Source: a bacterium HR36
Lineage (GTDB): Bacteria > Planctomycetota > Planctomycetia > Gemmatales > HRBIN36
DNA: 16,991 bases
Assembly (NCBI GenBank): GCA_002898995.1
Contig: BEIM01000017.1
Coordinates: forward strand, 1 to 16,991
Direction: 5' to 3'
Within the stretch, counting starts at the first letter, position 1, and every line of letters starts with the position of its first letter. Shown here piece after piece: positions 1 through 7,867 of the stretch. Below the pieces are notes generated by a model. The model saw only the letters and a list, made by a program, of their open reading frames with translations. It had not been told where the DNA came from and searched no databases. The translations under genes were made by a program, and so were the position numbers.

Positions 1-1473
1 GAATTGCCACTGCTGGCGAAATTGCTCGGCCACGTGCACGCGCTGCATGGCCTGGTATCCGCGCCACACCAGCAGTAGCACCAGGATGCTCAGCAACGCG
101 GTTATGCCGAGTAGGATGGGGAACCGCATGGGGAAGCGCCGCCAAGGCGTAGCCAGCAACGGCAGGGCGAAAAGCAGAGCGTAAATCGGCGGCTTAGCCA
201 GGAAGCACAAAAGCGTCGCCAGCCACAACAGCGTATATTTGCCCCAGCTCCAATCGCGGCAAAGTGCCAGCCAGCACAATCCCGCCGCCAGCGCCGAGAG
301 ATTGGCGAGGGTGTCAGTGCTAACGACAACACATTGCTGCTGCACATACGGGCTAGAGAGGATAGCCAGAGCCAATGCGGGAAGCGTGTCGTTACGCCAA
401 GCCCAATACAGGAGGCCAGCCAGCACCACCACCGGCACCAGCCGACACAGGTAGTAAAACACCCATGCCTCCTGCACTGTTTGCACGCGGGGGAACAAGA
501 AGGCCACGACGGCCACTGCGGGGTAGGAATAAAAGCCGGCGTAATTGACCCGTTTCGGCTCGGTGATCGGGCGGATTTCCGAGGCGGTCTGACGGAATAA
601 CGTTGGCGAAACGTGGGCTTCTGCTCGCCAGCGCACGCGGTCAAAGCCTGCGATTTCGGGCAGATTGTAAAGAAAGGTTTCCTGGACGGCGTTGCGGCGA
701 TAACGGGACAGAGCGTCGCGCCAATGATCCTGTTCATCTGGCCCCTGGAACGGCGGCAGCCAGAACACAGTCAGTAAGAAACTGGCCAGCGTCATCGCCA
801 GCAGAAACCCGCGGAGCACCTGGGTGGTACAACCGTGCGGCGCGATGACCATCGCGGCGACGAGCAAACATGCCAGCCCCAGCACTAGTCCCACCAGACG
901 GTAAACGCGCTGGTGCTCGACCGCGGATTGCCATGCCTTGGGATCGCGGGGAACGACCACTTCCAGCCAAATAACGCGGACAGCGCTGTGCGGTGGCACC
1001 CCGATGCGGACTTTCCGTGCGGGTTGCGGCAAACGCCAGACTACGCGAAATCCCTCTTCCCAACTCTCCAGCTCCCCCCGCACGCGATGCGTGTTGAGGA
1101 ACGCCTCTAAATTCAGCGAGAATGCTTCCCAGTCCGCGTCAGTTACCTCGACAGGTACCCAGGCCAACGGCCAATCGGGGACGCAGGTGCTTTGCCGCCC
1201 CGCATACAACCGCACTTCCAGGATACTTTCGCTCGGCGGAGCCAAGTCGAAACTCCCAAGCCAGCCGTCTGTTGCTATCAGATCGCCCAGGAGTATTACC
1301 TGGTGAAAATTCGAAAGGGGCGCTTGCCGCGCATACCAACGCCGCACCTGCACGCCGCTATCGCCCAGACCGCCCTCGACGAAACTTGGCCAGGCCCAGC
1401 TGAACGCTAGCCCACACAGTGCAAGCAAACAAGCCAAGCCCCAGCGCTTGATAGCTGGATGGTTGTGTTCCAT
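1..1473 (-). CDS. DUF2142-like polytopic membrane protein, C-terminus beyond the window
   Basis: The reading frame stays open from the ATG at 1473 to the left edge, giving 491 residues with no stop. The N-terminus has a signal-anchor-like stretch (about residues 9-28). A mostly soluble segment of about 160 residues follows, then closely spaced hydrophobic segments from about residue 190 to the edge. After the third hydrophobic segment (near residue 240) comes PPFQGPDEQDHWR, which resembles the P-x-PDE-x-x-H signature I associate with DUF2142 membrane proteins, a family with glycosyltransferase-like topology and no firmly known reaction. The start lies 4 bases after the NUDIX stop, so the two are probably co-transcribed; the ribosome site (TAGGG) is weak, which suits translational coupling. 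Membrane location is seen in the sequence; family is by motif recall; function is unknown. A GT39-type glycosyltransferase is the main alternative. Confidence 0.75.
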   Translation of the reverse strand, partial: MEHNHPAIKRWGLACLLALCGLAFSWAWPSFVEGGLGDSGVQVRRWYARQAPLSNFHQVILLGDLIATDGWLGSFDLAPPSESILEVRLYAGRQSTCVPDWPLAWVPVEVTDADWEAFSLNLEAFLNTHRVRGELESWEEGFRVVWRLPQPARKVRIGVPPHSAVRVIWLEVVVPRDPKAWQSAVEHQRVYRLVGLVLGLACLLVAAMVIAPHGCTTQVLRGFLLAMTLASFLLTVFWLPPFQGPDEQDHWRDALSRYRRNAVQETFLYNLPEIAGFDRVRWRAEAHVSPTLFRQTASEIRPITEPKRVNYAGFYSYPAVAVVAFLFPRVQTVQEAWVFYYLCRLVPVVVLAGLLYWAWRNDTLPALALAILSSPYVQQQCVVVSTDTLANLSALAAGLCWLALCRDWSWGKYTLLWLATLLCFLAKPPIYALLFALPLLATPWRRFPMRFPILLGITALLSILVLLLVWRGYQAMQRVHVAEQFRQQWQF

Positions 1474-1477
1474 GGCC

Positions 1478-1975
1478 CTAGTGAAGTGAACCGTCATAAT
1501 CTAAGCAGTCCCCAGCACGATCTCCATGAGCCTCGCGCCGCTTCGCCATGACTGACGCCCCTTCCGAGTCCAGAGCTTCTTGCTCGAGAATCTCCAGGAC
1601 GAGTTTGTTGGCTTCGGGGAATTGGAGTTGCCGCAGTTGGCCAATCGCTGTCCAGCGGAAAGGCGCTTGAGGCGGGTCCAGGCAGAGCGGCTCACATTCC
1701 ACGAAGGTCAAATGCAACCTACCATGTGGGTAAATGTGCTCCACTTCGCATAGTCTTCGGCAAGCGCGCACGCGTAGGCCCGTTTCTTCCAGACATTCTC
1801 GCACTGCAGTCTGCTCGGGCGTTTCACGGGCCTGGCATTTGCCGCCAGGGAATTCGGCTAAGCCGGCAAGTGGTACTTCAGCAGGACGGATGCCCACGAG
1901 CACTTCCTGCTCGCGGCGGACCACCGCGATCGCGACACGCACCAGCTCTTGACCAGCGCCGCTTATTGTCGCCAT
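1478..1975 (-). CDS. NUDIX hydrolase, MutT-like
   Basis: This 165-residue protein carries a complete NUDIX box at residues 45-67: G-x5-E-x7-REUxEE-x-GU, with Glu60, Glu63 and Glu64 as the metal-binding helix residues. The flanking AEFPGG and the downstream VEHIYPHG resemble MutT-type enzymes that hydrolyse oxidised nucleoside triphosphates such as 8-oxo-dGTP to the monophosphate; substrate is inferred, not shown. It is a soluble cytosolic enzyme of typical single-domain length. The ATG at 1975 is preferred, with AGGAGAG 8 bases upstream; a GTG directly before it (1978) is in frame and 5 bases from the same site, so the start could be one codon longer. The DUF2142-like gene follows after 4 bases. 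A hairpin separates this gene from ilvD upstream. Confidence 0.88.
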   Translation of the reverse strand: MATISGAGQELVRVAIAVVRREQEVLVGIRPAEVPLAGLAEFPGGKCQARETPEQTAVRECLEETGLRVRACRRLCEVEHIYPHGRLHLTFVECEPLCLDPPQAPFRWTAIGQLRQLQFPEANKLVLEILEQEALDSEGASVMAKRREAHGDRAGDCLDYDGSLH

Positions 1976-2011
1976 CACAAAAGCTCTCCTGGCCTGGTCG
2001 GCGAAAGATTC

Positions 2012-2032
2012 CCGCAGCGGAGGGTGCTGCGG
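2012..2032 (-). terminator. Terminator-like hairpin between ilvD and the NUDIX gene
   Basis: On the minus strand CCGCAGC pairs perfectly with GCTGCGG around a 7-base loop, and GAATCTTTCG follows. It lies 60 bases after the ilvD stop. The trailing T run is only three long, so it may be a weak terminator or an mRNA-stabilising 3' hairpin. It would partly uncouple ilvD from the NUDIX/DUF2142 pair. Confidence 0.4.
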
Positions 2033-2092
2033 AGGCGCTCGCAGTGATGGTGATTCGTATCGGGAGAATCGCCGTGTCTGGGAGGTATAGCC

Positions 2093-3783
2093 CTATGGGG
2101 CTGCCATCGCATTCGTAATTGCGCCCCGGGCCGCGCTAGAAACCAAGGCGGCGTATTTGGCAAAAACGCCGCGTGTATAACGAGGTGGGGGCGGTTTCCA
2201 CGCAGCCAGACGCGCTTGCAGTTCTGCTTCCGATACCTCGACATGCAATTGCCGATTCGGAATGTCGAAGACGATAGAGTCGCCATCCCGCAGGGCAGCA
2301 ATCGGTCCGCCAACAGCTGCTTCAGGTGCTACGTGGCCGGCCATCAAACCGTGAGTAGCCCCGCTGAAACGCCCATCCGTTAGCAACGCCACGCTTTCGC
2401 CCAGCCCGGCACCGACAATCGCGCTGGTTACGCCCACCATCTCGCGCATACCCGGTCCGCCTTTCGGCCCTTCGTAGCGGATGACGATGACATCCCCAGG
2501 TCGAATGGCCCCGGCCGTCACGGCGCGCATCGCCGCCTCTTCCTGATCGAAAACGCGCGCGGGACCACGATGATACATGCGTTCGTGCCCGGCGATTTTC
2601 ACCACGCAGCCTTCAGGCGCCAGGTTGCCTTTCAGAATCACCAAGCCGCCAGTGGGCTTAATCGGGCGATCACAAGTATAGACCACGTTCTGCCCTGGCG
2701 TTTCCTTGGCCAGCGCCGCCTCTTCGGCGATTGTCTTTCCCGAAGGCGTCAATTGCTGCCCGTCCAGCTTGCCATGCTCCAGCAGACGTTTTGCCACCAA
2801 TCGTGTGCCTCCAGCCCGATCCAGATCCGCAGCGACATAGCGGCCGCCTGGCTTGAGATCCGCAATCAAAGGAGTGCGGCTACTAATGAGGTCAAATTCC
2901 TCAATGGCCAGCGGCACGCCTGCCTCATGGGCAATCGCCAACAGGTGCAACACCGCATTGGTAGAGCCGCCCGTTGCCGCTACTCCGGCAATGGCGTTTG
3001 CAAAGGACGCGCGGGTCAGGTAATCGCGCGGTTTCTGGCCTCGCCGGAGCATGTCCATGACAAGCCGGCCACATTCGTAAGCCACTTCCTTTTTGCGCGG
3101 GTCGAGGGCGGGTGGACTGGCACTGCCCATGGGCGACAGCCCGAGGAATTCCAGGGCTAACGCCATTGTGTTGGCCGTGAACTGACCTCCACAAGCTCCC
3201 GCTCCCGGACAGGCACAGTTCTCAATCTCGCGGAACTCCTGTTCGCTGATTCGTCCCCGCGCAAATGCTCCGACCGCCTCGAACACGTCCTGGATGGTCA
3301 AAGCGCGATCCCGCCAACGTCCCGGGGCAATCGAGCCACCGTACAACACGAATCCCGGAATGTCGCACCGCAAAAGCCCCATCGCCCCTCCCGGGATGGT
3401 CTTGTCACAAGCCACCAGGCACACCAACGCATCAAAAAATGACCGCGCCCCACTAACTCGATCGAGTCGGCAATCACTTCACGACTGATAAGGCTGGCTT
3501 TCATGCCTTCTGTGCCCATCGTTACGCCGTCGCTGATGGCAATAGTGTTGAACTCCATCGGCGTGCCGCCCGCGGCGCGTATCCCTTCTTTCACCGCCTG
3601 GGCCAGTTCCCGCAAGTGGTAATTGCAGGGCATGGTTTCGACCCAGGTATTGGCAATGCCCACAATCGGCCGCGACAGGTCTTCCTCCGTAAACCCGATT
3701 GCTTTGAGCATCGCCCGTGCCGGAGCGCGTTCGGGGCCGTCCAAGAGTATGCGGCTGCGGTGTCGTGGATCGAAGCTACTCAT
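2093..3783 (-). CDS. ilvD: Dihydroxy-acid dehydratase IlvD, interrupted by an apparent -1 frameshift
   Basis: IlvD dehydrates 2,3-dihydroxy-isovalerate and -methylvalerate to the 2-keto acids in valine, leucine and isoleucine synthesis; it is a cytosolic Fe-S enzyme. Joining two frames gives 563 residues, normal for the family. The first frame supplies residues 1-117 (GIANTWVETMPCN, ISDGVTMG, KASLISREVIADS); the second supplies the rest (ACDKTIPGG, GACGGQFTANTM, the C-terminal LTDGRFSGATHG). The three expected cluster cysteines are present at about 53, 126 and 198. The ATG at 3783 has GGAGAG 6 bases upstream. The break is at a T6 run (3434-3439), where one more T would restore the frame. Without correction the first frame ends at 3298 after about 161 residues. 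Everything else is intact, so a sequencing or assembly error, a recent mutation or recoding are all possible. Leftward neighbours are NUDIX and DUF2142. Confidence 0.93.
3433..3439 (-). other. Frameshift point in ilvD on a T TTT TTG heptamer
   Basis: In the ilvD frame the codons read CAT TTT TTG ATG. A one-base backward slip gives TTT TTT then GAT GCG TTG, which is the frame that encodes the rest of IlvD. The heptamer has the canonical X XXY YYZ form in the right phase. A single missing T in the homopolymer would look identical, so the sequence alone cannot separate a base-calling error from a true mutation or programmed slippage. Confidence 0.85.
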
Positions 3784-3946
3784 GTTTTCTCTCCGCTCTT
3801 GTTTGGGCACCAAGGTCCTGTTTGTCGTGGTTAGGGCCAGCTTCCACTTCCCCTGCTAGCGGTGTTGCCAGCGCAGCCCGCAGCAGTGCGGCTTCGAAAA
3901 ATTCCGCACAAACTTCCTTGATCCCGGTGCGGCGTTTGTTCCGCAT
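3776..3946 (-). CDS. Possible 56-residue small protein overlapping the ilvD start
   Basis: An ATG at 3946 opens a 57-codon frame whose TAG stop (3776-3778) overlaps the first codons of ilvD (ATGAGTAG). The product begins MRNKRRTGIKEV, continues with a leucine/alanine-rich, probably helical middle (EFFEAALLRAALATPL), and ends in a charged tail. I recognise no family. First-codon-position GC by hand count is about 71% (40 of 56) against about 54% at third positions, mildly coding-like but not decisive in this genome. No good Shine-Dalgarno lies before the ATG. If real, it would be translationally coupled to ilvD and could act as a leader; equally it may be a chance open frame in the ilvD 5' region. 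Confidence 0.35.
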   Translation of the reverse strand: MRNKRRTGIKEVCAEFFEAALLRAALATPLAGEVEAGPNHDKQDLGAQTRAERKHE

Positions 3947-4009
3947 TGTAGTCAACGGGCCTTGCAGCAGCGAGCGTGACCTACATTTGTAAAGGTAGGA
4001 GGAAACGTC

Positions 4010-4957
4010 ATGTGGTTCAGGCGCAGCACAACTACCGCTGAAACCTCAGCGTCCCGACAGCATTGGAAGGCGGACTTCTGTCGCTTGGAAGACCTGCCCA
4101 TGTTCCCGACCTGGGCAGTGGAAGCCCTAGAAGTAGCGAACCAGCCCGATAGTTCCCTTCGCGATCTGGCGCGGGTCATCCAACGCGATGTAGTGTTGAC
4201 CGCGGGCATTCTTAAGTTGGCCAACAGTTCCCTTTACTGCGCCGGGCGGGAGATTACCAGCGTCGAGCAAGCGGTTGTGCGCTTGGGCCTGGTGCGGTGT
4301 CGTCATGCCATCCTAGCCGTCGGCATGCGCAGCCTGTGGCGCGAGGGAACGCGGCGACTGATACCGCGCTGGGCGCAATACCTCTGGCATCACGCCCTGC
4401 TCGTGGGACAGATCGCGGCCCGGCTGGCCCAGCGCCTGCACTTGCCGTTTCAGGGAGAAGAGTTGGTGGGCGGTCTGGCTCACGATGTGGGACGCATCGT
4501 CCTGGCTCTGGATCCGCCGCCGATTCCCTTGGCCAAACGCGATGATGCCTTTCTCGAAACACCGCAAGTTTTGCTCAGCGAACGCGATCAGTTAGCGGCA
4601 GACCACACGCAAATCGGTGCATGGTTTTTGCAAATGAACCGTCTGCCCGCCTTCTTGACCGACATTGCCGAATATCATCACGCTCCCGAGCGGGCGGTGC
4701 ATCATATCGAATTGGTGCAGTTGATCGCCGTAGCAGAAGATTTGGCCAACCTCTGGTACGCCGCAAACCACGGTCAAGCTTACGCCCTTGCCGAGCCGAC
4801 TCACGCGTGGTTGCGGCAACGTTTCGGTTGCAGTCTCAATGGCAGCCGTGAATGTCCCCCAGACCCTTCCTCTTCCGAGGGTCCGTACCGTGGACTCCAT
4901 CCCGCGCAAATCGTCTTGCAGCAGGCCGTGCTCGAAACCCAACAATTAGCTTGGTGA
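4010..4957 (+). CDS. HDOD domain protein
   Basis: HDOD proteins are degenerate relatives of HD phosphohydrolases found in bacterial signalling; most have no proven enzyme activity and seem to act as adaptors or regulators. This 315-residue protein is nearly all one HDOD domain: LEDLPMFPTWAVEALEVANQ near 26-45, the helix ending in LKLANSSLY (68-76), TSVEQAVVRLGL (83-94), a histidine pair at 127-128 and an AHDVGR motif at 157-162. No receiver, GAF, EAL or membrane segment is visible, so any sensory input must come from a partner. The ATG is preceded by AGGAGGAAAC, a strong ribosome site. It is divergent from the ilvD unit, and its stop abuts that of the convergent SRPBCC gene. The C-terminal 50 residues (ECPPDPSSSEGP and after) look poorly conserved. 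Confidence 0.88.
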   Translation: MWFRRSTTTAETSASRQHWKADFCRLEDLPMFPTWAVEALEVANQPDSSLRDLARVIQRDVVLTAGILKLANSSLYCAGREITSVEQAVVRLGLVRCRHAILAVGMRSLWREGTRRLIPRWAQYLWHHALLVGQIAARLAQRLHLPFQGEELVGGLAHDVGRIVLALDPPPIPLAKRDDAFLETPQVLLSERDQLAADHTQIGAWFLQMNRLPAFLTDIAEYHHAPERAVHHIELVQLIAVAEDLANLWYAANHGQAYALAEPTHAWLRQRFGCSLNGSRECPPDPSSSEGPYRGLHPAQIVLQQAVLETQQLAW

Positions 4958-5419
4958 TCACACCGTCTGGCCTGTAACTGGCAAGGCTGTTTGCAATAAG
5001 TGGAGGAAATCAGAGATGGTCTTTTGCATGGCCGCCTCCAGCAGTGCACTATGGACTGCTCGCAGCAGTCCACCCACTTGCTGGAGTGTTACCTCGTAGT
5101 CCAGCCGACTGGTGCGATCGTCGCAAGCATGCACCCGGGCAGTCACCCAGGCCTGGGCGGAGGAGCCAATCCCTCGTATATCCAGGCACCAGCTCTCCGC
5201 AGCTTCGTCCGCAGCAGGTTCGCGCCGTAGCAGAATGCGCATCTCGCCCCGCAAAAAGGCCAATCTCGGCCGCACCACCAGACGTGCCTGATTTTCCTCC
5301 AGATGTTCCACGCGAACCAGGTCCGGGATGCAACGGACTAAGAACTCCATGGTCCGCAACCGCTGCCGTAGAATATCAGCACTGACGGCGAACTCCTGTT
5401 GGCCACGCACCTGTACCAT
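4958..5419 (-). CDS. SRPBCC-fold protein, CoxG-like
   Basis: The 153-residue product has the layout of a CoxG-type SRPBCC (START-like) lipid- or ligand-binding fold: FAVSADILRQRLRTMEFLVRCIPDL near the N-terminus, a central beta-rich stretch with RGIGSSAQAWVTARV, then LDYEVTLQQVGGLLRAV and a long C-terminal helix. CoxG was named from carbon monoxide dehydrogenase clusters, but no CO dehydrogenase gene is here, so only the fold is claimed. The ATG at 5419 is chosen because GAGGAGAAGCTC precedes it directly; the frame stays open upstream to 5584, but that part lacks a ribosome site and would run into metG. It is divergent from metG (102 bases apart) and convergent with the HDOD gene, with no bases between stops. 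Confidence 0.72.
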   Translation of the reverse strand: MVQVRGQQEFAVSADILRQRLRTMEFLVRCIPDLVRVEHLEENQARLVVRPRLAFLRGEMRILLRREPAADEAAESWCLDIRGIGSSAQAWVTARVHACDDRTSRLDYEVTLQQVGGLLRAVHSALLEAAMQKTISDFLHLLQTALPVTGQTV

Positions 5420-5521
5420 GAGCTTCTCCTCGCCAAGGCGCCGCTGGCAGGATATTGTAGCTGAATGAATGAGGGTGCGAAGCGCGGCTTGGGCGCCACT
5501 TAATGCAAACGGGATGCAATT

Positions 5522-7105
5522 ATGAGCGAACGCAAACGTTTTTACCTGACGACAGCGATTGACTACCCGAATAGCCGTCCGCATATCGGCACGGCCTTCG
5601 AGAAAATAGGCGCTGATGTGCAGGCCCGTTATCGGCGGATGGAAGGTTATGACGTCTTTTTCCTCATGGGCAACGACGAAAATACCGTTAAGGTGGCTCG
5701 CCGCGCCACCGAACTAGGCCTGGCTACCAAGGCTTATTGCGATGAAATGGCCCAGCAATTTCAGGACGTTTGGCGCGCCCTGGATATCAGTTACGACTAT
5801 TTCATCCAAACTAGTGATCCGCGCCATCATGAGGGTTGTCGGAAGTTTATGCAGCTGGTTTACGACCGCGGCTATATTTATGCGGGGACTTATCGCGGCT
5901 GGTATTGCGAAGGCTGCGAATCGTTCAAGACGGAAACGGAAATCAAAGAAGCGGGTGGGGTCTGCCCGGTGCATCGCACGCCGCCAGTCGAGCGCAGTGA
6001 ACCGTGTTATTATTTTGCCCTTTCGCGGTTTCAGCCCGCCCTGCTGGATTATTACGAACGCCACCCCGATTTTATTCAACCCGAACCCCGTCGCAATGAG
6101 GTGATCAGTTTAGTGCAGAGTGGTTTGCAAGATGTCAATATTACGCGCATCGGTCAAGATTGGGGGATCCGTGTCCCCTTCGACGAACGTTTCACCATCT
6201 ATGTCTGGTTCGATGCGTTGCTCAATTATATCACGGGCATAGGCTACGGTTGGGATGAAGAGCGTTTCCGCGAATGGTGGCCCGCAGATATCCACTTTAT
6301 CGGCAAGGATATCACGCGCTTTCACTGTGCCTTATGGCCGGCGATGCTCCTGGCGGCCGGTTTACCGTTACCCCGTCGCGTATTTGCCCACGGCTGGGTC
6401 TATATCAAGAACGAGCAAACGGGGGCCGTCGAAAAAATCAGCAAGAGCCTGGGCAATGTGGTCGAACCGATGGAGATCATTACTAAGTTTAGCAGCGAGG
6501 CCTTCCGCTATTATTTCATGCGGGAATGCCCGTTTCCCGGGGACGGCGAATTTAGCTGGTCGCGCTTCGCGGAGGTGTATAATGCTGACTTAGCTAATAA
6601 TCTCGGTAACCTCTATAGCCGCGTTATCACCTTGATTTTGCGTCATTTTGAGGGTCACCTGGCGGGGTCACGCGCCTGGGAACCTGGGGAAATTTATGAA
6701 GAGCAAGACCTCGAGGCGACGGTGCAGCAAGTGCAAGGATATATCGAAAATTGCGAATATCAGCTGGCACTGCAACGCATCTGGCAATATATCTTAGATC
6801 CAGCTAACCGGTATGCGGACCGCAAGGAGCCGTGGAAACTGGTGAAGCAGGATTTAGAAGCTGCGGCCCGTGTACTATTCGATTTAGTCGAAAGCTTGCG
6901 CGTAACTGCTATTTTGCTCAAACCGTTCCTGCCGCGAACCGCCGAACGTATTTACCGCAGTTTCAATTTTTCCCGCGATTGGCAGCAGGTGCGCTGCGAA
7001 GATTGTTATGTTTATCCCCGGCCTGTGGACGACTTGCGTTGCTTAGTGCGCCCTGGCCCCGATGGGAAATTAGCACCTCTATTCCCGCGCATTGAGATTC
7101 GCTAA
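5522..7105 (+). CDS. metG: Methionyl-tRNA synthetase
   Basis: MetRS charges tRNA-Met with methionine, for both initiation and elongation. The 527-residue protein shows the class I signatures: HIGT at 21-24 and KISKS at 305-309 (KMSKS variant). A single zinc knuckle has Cys129-x2-Cys132 and Cys148-x2-His151. Further family motifs are QDWGIRVPFD, IYVWFDALLNYITG, HFIGKDITRFH and HGWV. The anticodon-binding helical domain follows (NLGNLYSRV, then the ADRKEPWKL stretch). It ends without the C-terminal EMAP-like tRNA-binding domain. No clear Shine-Dalgarno precedes the ATG (GGGATGCAATT), but the N-terminus aligns well with the family. Four 60-base lines counted by hand gave 48-52% GC, with many TTA and TAT codons, lower than most neighbours, which may mean transfer or a different codon regime. 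Confidence 0.96.
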   Translation: MSERKRFYLTTAIDYPNSRPHIGTAFEKIGADVQARYRRMEGYDVFFLMGNDENTVKVARRATELGLATKAYCDEMAQQFQDVWRALDISYDYFIQTSDPRHHEGCRKFMQLVYDRGYIYAGTYRGWYCEGCESFKTETEIKEAGGVCPVHRTPPVERSEPCYYFALSRFQPALLDYYERHPDFIQPEPRRNEVISLVQSGLQDVNITRIGQDWGIRVPFDERFTIYVWFDALLNYITGIGYGWDEERFREWWPADIHFIGKDITRFHCALWPAMLLAAGLPLPRRVFAHGWVYIKNEQTGAVEKISKSLGNVVEPMEIITKFSSEAFRYYFMRECPFPGDGEFSWSRFAEVYNADLANNLGNLYSRVITLILRHFEGHLAGSRAWEPGEIYEEQDLEATVQQVQGYIENCEYQLALQRIWQYILDPANRYADRKEPWKLVKQDLEAAARVLFDLVESLRVTAILLKPFLPRTAERIYRSFNFSRDWQQVRCEDCYVYPRPVDDLRCLVRPGPDGKLAPLFPRIEIR

Positions 7106-7282
7106 GTATCCGGCTCTATGGCGCTACTATGTCAGGAGACTCACGAAAAAAGCCTCCTACTAACGTCAGCAGCTTCGCAAACTAGCCAGGAGTACGTGCT
7201 GGCCTGCAAGCCGGCTTTAGCCATCCGGATGGGCGCCATCTAAGCTAATGTTAGAGCTAACTCAAAGGGGAGCAATGCCGTA

Positions 7283-7819
7283 ATGCCGCCGAACGGTGAA
7301 AGTGATCTGATGCAGCTGAGCCAGGCGGGGCATCCGTTGCATGGGATGTTTATGGAGCTGGCCCTCGAGGAAGCGGAGCTGGCTTGGCAGGAGAATGAGG
7401 TGCCTGTGGGAGCGGTAATTGTTTCCTGGGATCAGGGGGTGATTGCCCGGGCCCATAATCAGCGGGAACAGTTACAGGATCCGACGGCCCACGCGGAGAT
7501 GTTAGCGATTACGCAAGCGGCGGCAGCGTTGGGGAGCTGGCGCCTGGAGCGCTGCACTTTGTATGTCACACTGGAGCCGTGTCCGATGTGTGCCGGGGCA
7601 ATTGTACAAGCACGCCTTCCGCTGGTAGTGTTCGGGGCACTCGATCCCAAAGCCGGCGCTTGCCGTTCCCTTTATCGGATTCCTGAAGACCCACGCCTAA
7701 ATCACCGCGCCGTGGTAGTAGGTGGGATAATGGCACAGCGGTGCGGAGAATTGTTGCGTGATTTTTTCCGACTCCGCCGCCAAACCCATGGCGAATCGGC
7801 CCCTGAAGAGCTATCCTAA
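7283..7819 (+). CDS. tadA: tRNA adenosine(34) deaminase
   Basis: TadA deaminates A34 to inosine in the wobble position of tRNA-Arg(ACG) and is usually essential. The 178-residue protein carries the cytidine-deaminase zinc motifs: His70-Ala-Glu72 (zinc ligand and proton shuttle) and PCxxC with Cys100 and Cys103, followed by AGAIVQARL. The neighbouring DPKAGACRSLY and GELLRDFFRLRR are typical of TadA rather than of free-base or riboflavin deaminases. The catalytic domain begins near residue 23 (MFMELALEEAELAW), so the N-terminal 20 residues are an extension. The start at 7283 lies 10-11 bases after AAAGGGGAG; a two-codon ATG CCG TAA sits between and overlaps this ATG by one base. It lies 177 bases after metG; the PQQ-like gene follows after 48 bases. 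Confidence 0.94.
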   Translation: MPPNGESDLMQLSQAGHPLHGMFMELALEEAELAWQENEVPVGAVIVSWDQGVIARAHNQREQLQDPTAHAEMLAITQAAAALGSWRLERCTLYVTLEPCPMCAGAIVQARLPLVVFGALDPKAGACRSLYRIPEDPRLNHRAVVVGGIMAQRCGELLRDFFRLRRQTHGESAPEELS

Positions 7820-7867
7820 CAGTAAAGAGTGAGCCAGAATGTTGGACTTTTTCGCGGGGAGATAGCT

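Noticed and set aside
102..737. 211-codon minus-strand frame near the left edge
   Set aside because: It overlaps, in another frame, the longer open frame 1-1473 that has membrane segments and the PDE motif; its Arg/Cys/Trp-rich composition is that of a shifted frame.
2570..3160. 196-codon plus-strand frame opposite ilvD
   Set aside because: It is the antisense shadow of conserved IlvD blocks, with low-complexity, non-family sequence.
7118..7243. 41-codon frame in the metG-tadA gap
   Set aside because: It has no ribosome site, no recognisable content, and runs through the two palindromes.
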